Shown in pieces: positions 1 through 7,955 of a stretch of DNA of 64,000 nt; position 1 is the first letter of the stretch, and every line of letters begins with the position of its first letter. This DNA is from an uncultured Clostridium sp. (lineage in GTDB: Bacteria; Bacillota; Clostridia; TANB77; CAG-508), in the NCBI GenBank assembly GCA_947244325.1, contig CAMXJY010000005.1:1-64000 (forward strand). The letters run 5' to 3'. The notes under the pieces are model-generated. The model made no database searches. It had not been told where the DNA came from and was given only the letters and a program-made list of their open reading frames with translations. The position numbers and the translations under genes are program-made.

Positions 1-305
1 TATACTTCTATTCTCATTTTGAAGAACTCTATATCAGCATCTATTTGTTTCTTTTCTGATTGAAAATATACATATACTAACCATAGATATCCTTCAAACA
101 AAATATAATATCTTTTACTTCTAATTTTTTCACTTCTCCATCTACATGTAGGATGTTTCTTCATCATAACAGATATTGCCTTTCGTAAATCTTTATGACT
201 TATCTCTTTTCCATTTTTAGTTTTGATATTTAATATTTTTAATTTATCTAGTATTTTCCAATACGGTAAAAATACATGATCAAATTCATCCATAATTACT
301 CTCAT
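1..305 (-). CDS. hypothetical protein of the left mobile element, C-terminus beyond window
   Basis: An open frame runs without stop from ATG at 305 to the left edge, at least 101 codons (begins MRVIMDEFDHVFLPYW). GGAG lies about 8 bases upstream of the ATG. The visible part is basic and rich in Lys, Tyr and Trp (for example KKHPTCRWRSEK), with no signal peptide and no membrane segment. I do not recognise a family. It reads in the same direction as the replication genes at 658-2190 and lies on the far side of the hairpin cluster, so it may belong to the conjugation or replication module of this element. That role is inferred from position only. Confidence 0.55.
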   Translation of the reverse strand, partial: MRVIMDEFDHVFLPYWKILDKLKILNIKTKNGKEISHKDLRKAISVMMKKHPTCRWRSEKIRSKRYYILFEGYLWLVYVYFQSEKKQIDADIEFFKMRIEV

Positions 306-331
306 ATTTTTTCTCCATTTCTTATTTTTAT

Positions 332-470
332 ATTTTCTGAAATAGCGAAAGCGAATTTCAGAAAATTTGAGCAAATTTATTTGCTCCGAATAAAGTGGAT
401 TTTTTAGTGCCCTTTATTCGCCAGCATGGTGTCTTGACACCCTTTTTGCTGTTTAGGGCAAAATGCCCTA
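332..470. repeat. cluster of five consecutive hairpins (possible oriT or structured RNA)
   Basis: Five inverted repeats follow each other almost without gap: 332-343/355-366 (12 bp, closed by a GC-GAAA-GC loop), 369-375/380-386, 387-395/412-420 (9 bp), a nested pair 422-426/447-451 around 428-433/436-441, and 454-460/464-470. The loop of the third contains TTTAGTGCCCTTTA, which loosely resembles the nick region TAAGTGCGCCCTT of MOBQ-type transfer origins but lacks two bases. No coding frame fits this stretch. It could be a transfer origin, a replication origin or a structured transcript; no relaxase is visible in the window. Confidence 0.5.
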
Positions 471-533
471 ATACCCTTTTGGCTCTCCGAAGGATATTTT
501 CTATTCATTTTTTATGTATTTTCTTTTAAAAAC

Positions 534-581
534 TAGGACAAGTGTATAAATATTTTTCTACTTGCTTGTCCTAATTTTTTT
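534..581. terminator. hairpin with T-runs on both sides
   Basis: TAGGACAAG at 534-542 pairs with CTTGTCCTA at 565-573. T-runs follow on the plus strand (575-581), with a shorter one on the minus strand. It would end the minus-strand replication operon whose last gene stops at 658. The rest of 306-657 outside this hairpin and the cluster at 332-470 is AT-rich, with nothing I recognise. Confidence 0.5.
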
Positions 582-657
582 ATCAATTTTTATTTACTTT
601 TTTGTAAAAATCAATTATAATTTTTATAGAAAATATTTAAAAAAGTAATCTTTTTAG

Positions 658-1527
658 TTAGTCATTGTTCCCGCAATTACTAACTTTTTTCTTTTTAATT
701 CTATGATCTATATCATCTATTTTTACTAAATAACACATCTCATATAATCGCGAAATAATTGACTTTGCTGTCTCAATTTCTCCATTCAAACTTAATCTCT
801 CCACTAGAGAATTTTGATTATAATTTGTTGTTATAATTGCTGGTAAATTATTTTCATATCTACTATTTATGATAGTAAATAATTTTTCTAATCCCCATTC
901 ACTTGGTTTTTCTTTTCCTAAATCATCTATAATTAATAGGTCAACATTTTCGTATAATTTGATAATTTCCATTTCTGAAATATTGTTATCTGTATCATAT
1001 GAATTTCGTAATTCTGCTAATAAATTAATTAATGTTCCATATATTACTGGTGTTCCATTTTCAATTAATTTATTTGCAATACTACAAGCTAAATGTGTTT
1101 TACCCACTCCGTTATCTCCTGCCAAAATTAATCCCTTTTTCTCTATACCATTTAATAATTTCTTACTATAGTTTTTTAAATTATTAAATACTTTTTGATT
1201 ACTATTATTGGGCTCAAAATTACCAAATTTATAACTTAAATTTCTTTTACTCATCTTGCTATTTTTTATAATTCTTTCAACCCTTTTTGAAAATTCTTGC
1301 ATTAATTCTAGTTTCTTTTCTTCCTCTAGCATCCTTAATTTTTTTAAATCATATTCATTCCAGTATGCTTGTGCATCATTACAATTACATCTTTCATAAT
1401 CTAATTCTATTGTTCTTTTTGCCCCATATAGTTCCCACTCAATTGTTTTTCTATATAATTTATTCTTGCAATATTCACACTCAATAAATTCATTTTTATC
1501 AATCGAGGGTTTCAAAATTTGATTCAT
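658..1527 (-). CDS. DnaC/IstB-type AAA+ ATPase, putative helicase loader
   Basis: A 289-residue protein of the family that loads replicative helicase on phage and integrative-element origins. An N-terminal Cys cluster (C17, C20, C47, C49) may bind zinc. The AAA+ core follows, with Walker A GDNGVGKT at 137-144, Walker B LLIIDD at 197-202, a sensor-type TTN near 236 and a basic C-terminal tail. The ATG lies inside the end of the upstream gene (29-base overlap), with a GGAG about 14 bases away, so the two are probably translationally coupled. With the adjacent replisome-organiser-like gene it forms an element replication module. The specific helicase partner is not visible. Confidence 0.82.
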   Translation of the reverse strand: MNQILKPSIDKNEFIECEYCKNKLYRKTIEWELYGAKRTIELDYERCNCNDAQAYWNEYDLKKLRMLEEEKKLELMQEFSKRVERIIKNSKMSKRNLSYKFGNFEPNNSNQKVFNNLKNYSKKLLNGIEKKGLILAGDNGVGKTHLACSIANKLIENGTPVIYGTLINLLAELRNSYDTDNNISEMEIIKLYENVDLLIIDDLGKEKPSEWGLEKLFTIINSRYENNLPAIITTNYNQNSLVERLSLNGEIETAKSIISRLYEMCYLVKIDDIDHRIKKKKVSNCGNND

Positions 1528-1969
1528 CTACTCTAGTCTCCTTTCTATTTTCTTCTTTTCTTATCTTTTCTTCTGTAGTATTATTAAAACTTTTTTCAAT
1601 TACATCTTCTTCAATTACTTTATTTGATTTTCTAATTTTCTTTAGTTTATCAGCACTTTGGTACTTACTCCAATTCTTTACAAAATATGTATCATTTTCA
1701 AAATAAAGCATTCCTAAATCGATAAATTTTTGTAAAATTTTCGTAAATGTTTTCGAAGATTTTCCAGTAATATTTGTAAAATCTTTGATTTTGAATGGTG
1801 TATTATCACTAATATATAGTCCACCATCTCTATTACATTCTCCAGCAATAGTTAAAATTTGAATCCATATTCTAAAATAGGTGTCCCCTTCCCTTTCTTT
1901 TAGTAAGATTTTAATTTTTCTATTGGAAAATATACTAATATTTAATTTTATCCATCCAACTTGTCCCAT
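1499..1969 (-). CDS. phage replisome organiser N-terminal-like protein
   Basis: A 156-residue protein whose first 110 residues fit the winged-helix N-terminal domain of phage replisome organisers (WIKLNISIFSNRKIK, then RDGGLYISDNTPF and a helix-turn-helix around ITGKSSKTFTKILQ). A highly charged Lys/Glu-rich tail follows instead of the usual longer C-terminal half, so it is on the short side for this group. GGGAGG sits directly before the ATG. In the family such proteins bind the origin and recruit the DnaC-like loader, which here is the next, overlapping gene. Origin binding by this copy is inferred. Confidence 0.7.
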   Translation of the reverse strand: MGQVGWIKLNISIFSNRKIKILLKEREGDTYFRIWIQILTIAGECNRDGGLYISDNTPFKIKDFTNITGKSSKTFTKILQKFIDLGMLYFENDTYFVKNWSKYQSADKLKKIRKSNKVIEEDVIEKSFNNTTEEKIRKEENRKETRVDESNFETLD

Positions 1970-1983
1970 ATCCTCCCTTCTTT

Positions 1984-2190
1984 CTAATAAGATTCTTCTA
2001 TTGAATCATTTTCTTTTTTACTTAGATAAACATCTAAGGCTTCTTTTCTAAATAAAATTCTTTTTCCAACTCTTGAACAAGGAATTTGTTTTCTTTTTAC
2101 TAATTGTGTAATTAACCAGTATGAAATTCCTAAATATTCTGCTGCTTCTTTTGCTGTTAAAGTTGTCCTTTGCATTCTTTCTGTTGCCAT
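1984..2190 (-). CDS. excisionase-like MerR-type helix-turn-helix protein
   Basis: A small DNA-binding protein (68 residues from ATG 2190) of the excisionase/HTH_17 type: TAKEAAEYLGISYWLITQLV, then RVGKRILFRKEALDVYL. GGAGGTGAG precedes ATG 2190; reading five codons further upstream would need TTG and would swallow this site, so 2190 is preferred. It heads the minus-strand operon and faces the plus-strand integrase operon across an intergenic region with operator-like repeats. That arrangement suits an excision factor or a directionality switch. The role is by family and context. Confidence 0.72.
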   Translation of the reverse strand: MATERMQRTTLTAKEAAEYLGISYWLITQLVKRKQIPCSRVGKRILFRKEALDVYLSKKENDSIEESY

Positions 2191-2236
2191 ATTTCTCACC
2201 TCCAATTTTTTAAATCAGCAAATTTAAAATTATGTA

Positions 2237-2381
2237 TTGACATTTTAAATTTAGCTGTGTATAATATTGTTAACAATTTTATAATTTGTATTTTAATTGT
2301 TAATTTGTGATTCGTCAATATTTTCTAATAGTTTTTGATATCAATTAGCAATACTTTTTATTAAAGTTGAATTGTTAACAA
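2237..2381 (+). promoter_or_regulatory. sigma-A promoter with repeated TTGTTAACAA operators
   Basis: TTGACA (2237-2242), a 17-base spacer and TATAAT (2260-2265) form a consensus plus-strand promoter for the gene at 2392. The perfect palindrome TTGTTAACAA follows at 2267-2276 over the start region and recurs at 2372-2381 just before the ribosome binding site, with a half copy TTGTTAA at 2297-2303. A repressor, perhaps encoded on the element, is expected to bind here. A minus-strand promoter (TTAACA, 16 bases, TAAAAT) can be drawn across the same repeats. Confidence 0.65.
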
Positions 2382-2391
2382 GGAGGTTTGT

Positions 2392-3600
2392 ATGAAATTT
2401 GATGTTGTATCCAGAATTTATTATATGAAAATGTCTATCATAAACAACACAGAATATTTTACTAGAGATACTTTTTCAACTGTAAATGCAACATATAATA
2501 AAAAAAATAACACATACACAATACTTAAAGAAAGAAATGAATTTAAAACAAAAAAAGAATATACTAAATATCTTTCAACCTATTCTAATAGTATTTGCAA
2601 ATTATATAAATCTGATTTTACTGACGAAAAAAACAAATTAGGAACAACTTTATTAAAATTTTTGAACTATGATTTCACAAATTTTGATTCTTTTGTGGAA
2701 TTTATATATAATTATGGATTACCAGCTTTAGTCTTTAATAGTGATGATAAAGATATTGGTAACCCCTTTAATGAATATACAAATTTAAATGTTACTAATG
2801 ATAAAGAAAATATTTTTCTCACTGAAAAAAACTTTGTTTTAGTTTGTAAAAATAATTATGAAGAACGTAAAAAAATTTTAATAGACTATCAATCTCAATT
2901 TAAAACAATTATCAATTTTATAAATAATTTATCGAATTTAGACTATTTAGAGGATTTCTCAATTGCAGAAAGATTTTATATATATAAGCAAGCTGATTTA
3001 GATAATTATTCAGATATGTCTCTAATATTAAATTCATATATAACTCTTGCATATGATGTCGAACCAATGAAATATTTAAATATAGATTCATGTCCTAATA
3101 CAAGCAATTTTGAAGAAAATGCCAAGGCAATTTCAGAATATATAAAAAATTATCCTACAGAATATGATGATGACATTTTTATATCTCTTTGTTTTAATTG
3201 CCATGCAATTGAAGCTGCTTGTTTGATAAGTATATTGCACTTAGTTCAAAATAATACACCTATAGCTATTTGCAAATACTGTGGTAATTACTTTATTCCT
3301 TCTTCAAAAAAGAATACTTTATATTGTAACAATGTGTTTGAGAATGGTAAAACATGCCAAGAAATTGGTGCTATGATTACTTATAATGAAAAGTTAAAAA
3401 AAGATGAAATAAATTCATTATATAGAAGAACTTTATCTGCAAAAAAAATGTTAGCAAATAGAAATCCTGATATTCCTATGTATTTAGAAAAATATGAACA
3501 ATGGAAAAAGGAAGCTAATGAATTTAAGCAAGATATAAAAAATGGATTAAAAACAGAAGATGAATTTAAAAATTGGATTCAAGAAACTAGAAAAAAATAA
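2392..3600 (+). CDS. DUF6076-type zinc-ribbon protein next to integrase
   Basis: A 402-residue soluble protein with a long acidic and Asn-rich helical N-terminal part and a C-terminal metal-binding motif near residues 295-325: CKYCGNYFIP, then YCNN and a final Cys in GKTCQE. A Lys-rich helical tail follows. The pattern matches the uncharacterised DUF6076 family, often found on clostridial mobile elements. AAGGAGG lies 5-6 bases before ATG 2392. It is the first gene after the operator-controlled promoter, and the integrase follows about 50 bases downstream, so both are likely co-transcribed. No enzymatic motif is visible. It could be a regulator or accessory factor of integration. Confidence 0.6.
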   Translation: MKFDVVSRIYYMKMSIINNTEYFTRDTFSTVNATYNKKNNTYTILKERNEFKTKKEYTKYLSTYSNSICKLYKSDFTDEKNKLGTTLLKFLNYDFTNFDSFVEFIYNYGLPALVFNSDDKDIGNPFNEYTNLNVTNDKENIFLTEKNFVLVCKNNYEERKKILIDYQSQFKTIINFINNLSNLDYLEDFSIAERFYIYKQADLDNYSDMSLILNSYITLAYDVEPMKYLNIDSCPNTSNFEENAKAISEYIKNYPTEYDDDIFISLCFNCHAIEAACLISILHLVQNNTPIAICKYCGNYFIPSSKKNTLYCNNVFENGKTCQEIGAMITYNEKLKKDEINSLYRRTLSAKKMLANRNPDIPMYLEKYEQWKKEANEFKQDIKNGLKTEDEFKNWIQETRKK

Positions 3601-3652
3601 ATTATATATAAAAATCCTTGCCATAGGTATACTGAAAGGAGGTGAAAAAGTA

Positions 3653-4828
3653 ATGGCAGGGTATCTTGAAAAGAGAGGCAAACGCTCATGGAGATTAATT
3701 GTATCACATGGATTTGACAGCTATGGTAACAGAATTAGATATACTAAGAGCATCAAAGCAAATAGTAGGCGTGAAGCAGACAAAGAACTTGTGAACTTTG
3801 TTTATGAAGTTGAAAATGGTATTGTTTTGCAAAACTCTTCAATGACATTTAAAGAATTTACAGACTTATGGGCTAAGAATTATGGCAAAAAGGAATTATC
3901 ACCAAAGACTTATGAAAGATATAAAGGAATGCTAGAATCACGAATTATTCCATACTTTGGGCATTATAAATTATGTGATATCAAACCACCACACATTATG
4001 AATTTTTACGATTATCTTTCAAAAGATCATCAATTAAAAAGATGTAAAAATCATAATGGAAAGACTGTAATGAAGAGTCTATCTTCTAAAACAATACTAG
4101 AGCATCATCGTTTACTACATGCTATGTTACAAAATGCAGTATATTGGCAAATACTCCCCTTTAATCCAGCTGACAGAGTTAAGCCACCTAAACACCAAAG
4201 ACCTCAAATTAAATACTATGATGATATTCAATGTAAACAATTATTAGAAGCATTAGAAAATGAAGAAATTAAATTTCAAACTATTGTTATATTAACATTG
4301 TTTACTGGTATGCGTAGAGGCGAAGTATTAGGCTTAGAATGGTCAGATATCGATTTTAAAGAAGGTTTTGTTAATATTACTAAAGCAAGTCAATACACTT
4401 CTGAAAAAGGCATTTTCGTAAAAGATCCAAAGACACACAGTTCTATTAGAAAAGTCGGAATTCCTGATATCGTTATAAATATACTTAATAAATACAAAAC
4501 TTGGTATGATGCTGAAAAAGAAAGATGTGGCGACTTGTGGAATAATTCAAACAGACTATTTGTTACTTGGAATGGTAATCCAATGCATCCCGATACAGTT
4601 ACAGATTGGTTTCGTTCTTTTATTGAAAAGAACAACTTACCAAAAATTACTTTTCATGGTTTGCGACACACAAATGCTACTTTGCTTATATCTAAAAATG
4701 TAGATGTAGCTGTTGTAGCATCAAGATTAGGGCATGCTCAAATAACCACTACCTTAAACTTCTATGTGCATCCAGTTGAGGCACATAATAAAGAAGCTGG
4801 TAATGTTTTAGAAAAAATGCTCGTATAA
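3653..4828 (+). CDS. tyrosine recombinase/integrase of the left element
   Basis: A Tn916/phage-type site-specific recombinase. The start is ATG 3653, preceded by AAAGGAGGTGA; the frame is open further upstream but without such a site, giving 391 residues. An N-terminal AP2-like arm-binding part (YLEKRGKRSWRLIV), a SAM-like core-binding domain and the catalytic domain follow in order. Catalytic residues are seen in TGMRRGE, the Lys in KDPKT, HGLRHT, GHA and the nucleophile in NFYVHP. It ends about 195 bases before the tRNA-derived repeat at 5023, the usual position of an integrase beside its attachment site. It therefore probably integrates this element into the initiator tRNA. Confidence 0.9.
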   Translation: MAGYLEKRGKRSWRLIVSHGFDSYGNRIRYTKSIKANSRREADKELVNFVYEVENGIVLQNSSMTFKEFTDLWAKNYGKKELSPKTYERYKGMLESRIIPYFGHYKLCDIKPPHIMNFYDYLSKDHQLKRCKNHNGKTVMKSLSSKTILEHHRLLHAMLQNAVYWQILPFNPADRVKPPKHQRPQIKYYDDIQCKQLLEALENEEIKFQTIVILTLFTGMRRGEVLGLEWSDIDFKEGFVNITKASQYTSEKGIFVKDPKTHSSIRKVGIPDIVINILNKYKTWYDAEKERCGDLWNNSNRLFVTWNGNPMHPDTVTDWFRSFIEKNNLPKITFHGLRHTNATLLISKNVDVAVVASRLGHAQITTTLNFYVHPVEAHNKEAGNVLEKMLV

Positions 4829-4976
4829 AAACTCTTTTCAAAATTTCTCGAAAATTACTTTTTTAAGATTTTCTAAGTTTAATCTAAATTAGTTAGGCTA
4901 AAATATGCTATTTAATGCATAAAAATGTAGGGACTGTCCCCAAATTGTCCCCACTTTTGCGAAAATAGATTTTTAG

Positions 4977-5013
4977 TCAAAAAAATAAGAGTCCACAATC
5001 TCTTGCGACTCTA
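4977..5013 (-). terminator. terminator behind attachment copy 1
   Basis: On the minus strand AGAGTC pairs with GACTCT (4987-4992/5006-5011) and is followed by TTATTTTTTTGAC. It lies directly after the CCA end of the tRNA-like copy at 5023, where it would terminate tRNA transcription. Just to the left, 4928-4952 has two TGTCCCC copies. The rest of 4829-5022 shows nothing else. Confidence 0.6.
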
Positions 5014-5022
5014 ATAAATTTA

Positions 5023-5067
5023 GTGGTTGCGGGGGTAAGACTCGAACTTACGACCTTCGGGTTATGA
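5023..5067 (-). repeat. attachment repeat 1: 3' half of tRNA-fMet
   Basis: On the minus strand this 45-base segment reads CTCATAA (the anticodon loop), CCCGA, variable loop, T-arm, CCCCGCA, ACCA. It is identical to 12543-12587, and its last 40 bases match exon 2 of the tRNA gene at 16212-16251. There is no 5' half, so it is not a tRNA gene but a junction left by site-specific integration. Integrase genes lie close on both sides (ends at 4828 and 5329). Confidence 0.85.
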
Positions 5068-5182
5068 GGACTGCTAAACAAATGTTAATATTTACTATTT
5101 TGTGTTATTATGTGTATTTTTCGGTAATTTTCATGATATTTAATTAGTATTATATATTATTTAATATTATTATTTATGTTTG

Positions 5183-5213
5183 TAGTATTAAGTAAAATAT
5201 TAAGTAATTCAAA
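5183..5213. repeat. integrase arm-type site candidate (left)
   Basis: Contains TATTAAGTAA twice, 12 bases apart (5186-5195, 5198-5207), within a 31-base segment repeated exactly at 12471-12501 at the other end of the same element. Direct double repeats flanking the core are typical of integrase arm-binding sites. The remainder of 5068-5328 is very AT-rich, with no gene seen. Confidence 0.6.
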
Positions 5214-5328
5214 TTCATAATAATTCCTACAATATTATTTGTTTATAAATTTTTTTTATTAACTAATCTGGAACATTAATCTTGATTAAACTATATTTAT
5301 TATTTAATTTAAAATTGTTTTCTATAAA

Positions 5329-6555
5329 TTATACGATGCATTGAGTTAAATAATTATCTAATTTTTCCATTTCGGAAATTTTATTTTCTAATAATGTATG
5401 TGTGTAAGTATCTAAAGTAAAATAAACATTAGCATGACCTAATATATTACTTGCCATTTTAATATCCATACCACTTTCTAATGCTCTAGTTGCAAATGTA
5501 TGTCTTAATGCATGAAAAGTACATCTTTTGATATTCGCTTTATCAGCTAATTTATAATATTTATATAAAACGGTATCAGGGTCTAAATAATACCCATCTT
5601 CTCTACAAAATACCATATTATAATCATAATACTTATTTCCTAATACTTTTTTATTCCATTCTTGAAATTTTTTCAGTTGCTTTAAAATAAAAATCAGATT
5701 ATTTGATAATGGAATTTGTCTTGTTGAGTTATTTGTTTTTGTATAGTATTCAATTCCTAATTTAGTTTTACTTTTAGCGTTTTCGCTATAATCTTTTAAT
5801 CTATTAACTTGTTTATCTATATTAATTAATTTCTTTTTAAAATCAATATCACTCCATTGTAAACCTAGAATTTCGCCTTTTCGCATTCCAGAATATAAAG
5901 CCATAATAACAACATACCCATATACTTTATCTTGTTTTGCCACTTCTATTAATTTTTTCTGTTCACTTACTGAATATATCTCAATTTCTTTTTTCTTTTG
6001 ATTTAAGTTTCTCATAGTTGGTACTTTAGAAATACTAACAACATTTCTTGGTATATATTCTCTTTCAAAAGCCTCTTGCAAAGCTTTATGTAAAACTAAA
6101 TGAACATTTCTAACAGTTTTTACAGATAATTCTTTATCGCTAATTAATTTTTTATACATACTTTCTATATCTGTCTTTTTCAAATTCGTTAATTTTATGT
6201 TTCCAATATTGGGTATTAAATGATTTTTGATAATACCTTCGTAACTAACTCTTGTAGAAGTTCTTACATTATCAATTACATAATTTTCATACCATAATAT
6301 TAGCCATTCCTTAACTGTATATTTTACAACAATTTCAGGATTAAACTTGTCCCTATTTACTATAAACTCATTTAATTTTTTACTTACTATTGCTCTACTT
6401 TTACCACCAAAGGTTTTAAAATGTTGGCTACCATCTGCATTATAGCCATCAGTTATTCTAGCTTCCCAATAGCCTTTTGATGTTTTACTTATACACCCTT
6501 CTCCATTTCCTCTTTTTGTTCTTTTTCTTTCTTTTGCTTCATTTTTATAGTTCAT
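5329..6555 (-). CDS. tyrosine recombinase/integrase of the middle element
   Basis: A 408-residue Tn916-like integrase: a basic N-terminus (KERKRTKRGNGEG), an AP2-like DNA-binding domain (SKGYWEARITDGYNADG), a core-binding domain and a catalytic domain with YSGMRKGE, HALRHTFATRA, LGHA and the nucleophile in DTYTHT. It is clearly distinct in sequence from the integrase at 3653. It points toward attachment copy 1 (5023), with the double arm-type repeat between gene and core, so it most likely inserted the 7.5-kb segment 5023-12543. The gene at 7124 reads the same way, but 550 bases of repeat-rich DNA separate them, so it probably has its own promoter. Confidence 0.9.
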   Translation of the reverse strand: MNYKNEAKERKRTKRGNGEGCISKTSKGYWEARITDGYNADGSQHFKTFGGKSRAIVSKKLNEFIVNRDKFNPEIVVKYTVKEWLILWYENYVIDNVRTSTRVSYEGIIKNHLIPNIGNIKLTNLKKTDIESMYKKLISDKELSVKTVRNVHLVLHKALQEAFEREYIPRNVVSISKVPTMRNLNQKKKEIEIYSVSEQKKLIEVAKQDKVYGYVVIMALYSGMRKGEILGLQWSDIDFKKKLINIDKQVNRLKDYSENAKSKTKLGIEYYTKTNNSTRQIPLSNNLIFILKQLKKFQEWNKKVLGNKYYDYNMVFCREDGYYLDPDTVLYKYYKLADKANIKRCTFHALRHTFATRALESGMDIKMASNILGHANVYFTLDTYTHTLLENKISEMEKLDNYLTQCIV

Positions 6556-6707
6556 TTATAGTCCTCGTTTCATAATATATTCATATCCTTTTGTCTTATT
6601 GTCAATATTATTTTATGATAAATAAAGAAATATGTACAGGACTCTTTGTGTTTTTTATAACTTTTTAATATATCTTTTGATTAATATTTATAATACTTAA
6701 ATTTAAT

Positions 6708-7013
6708 TACCATTTATTTAAACATAAATGGTAAAATTTTCATTTTTTGTAACAATTTAATGTTCTTATACCTAAAATATAATTTTATAGTGTAATCACC
6801 AATTATCATAGTAGTATGGTTTTATATAAACATATTGCTATAATGAGATTTTATATAATCATCTTACTAAAATCTTACTATTATCTTTGGATAGTCATTT
6901 TTTGATTTTAACCTTTTTATGACCTTATTATTATCTTTGTATTTTTTTATTAAACTTTTAATAATATCTTGTTATAATCTGGGTATTATTTTTTAGTATT
7001 ATATCTTGTTATA
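6708..7013. repeat. repeat-rich non-coding stretch, possible replication origin
   Basis: The 570 bases between 6556 and 7123 contain no gene. They hold an inverted repeat TACCATTTA/TAAATGGTA (6708-6716/6725-6733), two near-copies ending in TTATTATCTTTG or CTATTATCTTTG (6874-6890, 6923-6939) and two exact copies of ATATCTTGTTATA (6964-6976, 7001-7013). Spaced direct repeats beside a Rep-like gene (7124) suggest iterons or a nick-site region. Base composition alone could also produce some of this similarity. Confidence 0.4.
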
Positions 7014-7123
7014 TCATGACTTAATAATATGTATAGCATATTTAATAGAACATCACTAAAAATGTCTTTTATCAGTAATTCTATCAAATATGTTTTTTCA
7101 AAAAAGTGGTTTTTAATTGTATT

Positions 7124-7570
7124 TTATTCTAACATTTTATTTTTTATCATATTTCTAAATACTCCATAGCTTCTGTAAAATGAAGCTTGTCTATAACAAT
7201 ATTTTACATAGTTAATTGCATGTTCTTCATTTCCTTTTGACTCTATCTTACATACTTTTCTTTTAAACCTCTTATTTATTGCTTTCTTTACTTTTTCTAG
7301 ATAAGAATAAGCATGTTTTCCTGTAACTGCTATATGACAATGCCATTTTACAGCTTTTCCAAATATTACTGTTTTTGGTCTTCCTGGATTTTCGTTTTTT
7401 ATTTGCATTCTTGCACACATTTGACCATCTTTGGAGCTATACACACATAAATAACTAATATGAGAAAAACTTTTTCGATATCTTTCTAAAGCATTTACAA
7501 TAGATTTAAAATCATTTGAAGTAATATCTTGTACATATACTTCTAACCCATATACTACACTATCTAACAT
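7124..7570 (-). CDS. small HUH-endonuclease-like protein (Rep or transposase fold)
   Basis: A 148-residue protein with features of HUH single-strand endonucleases: a His-x-His motif in VKWHCHIAVTG (about residues 84-94) and a C-terminal helix rich in Tyr (NYVKYCYRQASFYRSYG), one of which could be the nucleophile. Length and order resemble Y1 enzymes (IS200/IS605 TnpA) or short rolling-circle initiators, but I cannot assign it to either. It overlaps the upstream helix-turn-helix gene by 11 bases, so translation is probably coupled. The adjacent repeat-rich stretch could be its substrate. On an element without a recognisable relaxase, it is a candidate for replication or mobilisation. Confidence 0.5.
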   Translation of the reverse strand: MLDSVVYGLEVYVQDITSNDFKSIVNALERYRKSFSHISYLCVYSSKDGQMCARMQIKNENPGRPKTVIFGKAVKWHCHIAVTGKHAYSYLEKVKKAINKRFKRKVCKIESKGNEEHAINYVKYCYRQASFYRSYGVFRNMIKNKMLE

Positions 7571-7742
7571 AACTATTTTCTACTAACCACCTTTTTAAAT
7601 CTTCTGTTGGAATTAAAATTTTCCTCATAATTTTATAATTTGGAAAACCTTTCATTCTTGAAATTTTGTAGGCTGAACTGAGTGAAATTCCCATATATTC
7701 AGCAAATTCTTTTATTGTTATTACATCTTTCAAAAAACTCAC
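7560..7742 (-). CDS. excisionase-like helix-turn-helix protein
   Basis: A 60-residue MerR/HTH_17-type DNA-binding protein: DVITIKEFAEYMGISLSSAY, then KILIPTEDLKRWL, the usual layout of small excisionases. CGGAGGTGAG precedes ATG 7742. The gene overlaps the HUH-like gene, so the two form an operon. A perfect 10-bp inverted repeat lies in its promoter region (7755-7777). It may be the excision factor of the middle element or the regulator of the HUH-like gene; the sequence does not decide between these. Confidence 0.68.
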   Translation of the reverse strand: MSFLKDVITIKEFAEYMGISLSSAYKISRMKGFPNYKIMRKILIPTEDLKRWLVENSYVR

Positions 7743-7754
7743 CTCCGTTTATAT

Positions 7755-7777
7755 AAATCTATATATTATATAGATTT
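7755..7777 (-). promoter_or_regulatory. palindromic operator over a -10 box
   Basis: AAATCTATAT and ATATAGATTT form a perfect 10-bp inverted repeat around 3 bases. On the minus strand it contains TATAAT 30-40 bases before ATG 7742. It probably controls the helix-turn-helix/HUH operon. Confidence 0.5.
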
Positions 7778-7801
7778 TTTTTCAATTTTTATATCTAAAA
7801 A

Positions 7802-7838
7802 CAAACAAACTTTAGTTTTTTTTACTAAAGTTTGTTTT
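7802..7838. terminator. strong hairpin terminator
   Basis: AAACAAACTTTAGT pairs with ACTAAAGTTTGTTT around a T-rich loop, with T-runs at the end. It lies downstream of the minus-strand gene ending at 7956 and would insulate the operon starting at 7742. Confidence 0.55.
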
Positions 7839-7955
7839 CTTATATTAATCTTATATTAATTTGTATTTATTATTTAAATATATTAATCTTCTCCAAATAT
7901 AACTATATCATTTGCAAATCTTTATTTCTAGATATATTTCTAATATATGTAATTA

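Noticed and set aside
869..1171. Plus-strand frame inside the DnaC-like gene
   Set aside because: Antisense shadow without start signal; the minus-strand protein has full AAA+ motifs.
5023..5067. tRNA-Met gene on the minus strand at attachment copy 1 (and likewise at 12543)
   Set aside because: Only the anticodon loop and 3' half are present; no 5' half within reach, so these are integration repeats.
6708..7013. CRISPR array
   Set aside because: Repeats are few, short and unequally spaced, and no cas gene is present anywhere in the window.
7124..7570. IS200/IS605 insertion sequence
   Set aside because: No tnpB, no flanking palindromic ends recognised, and the gene overlaps an excisionase-like gene in an operon.
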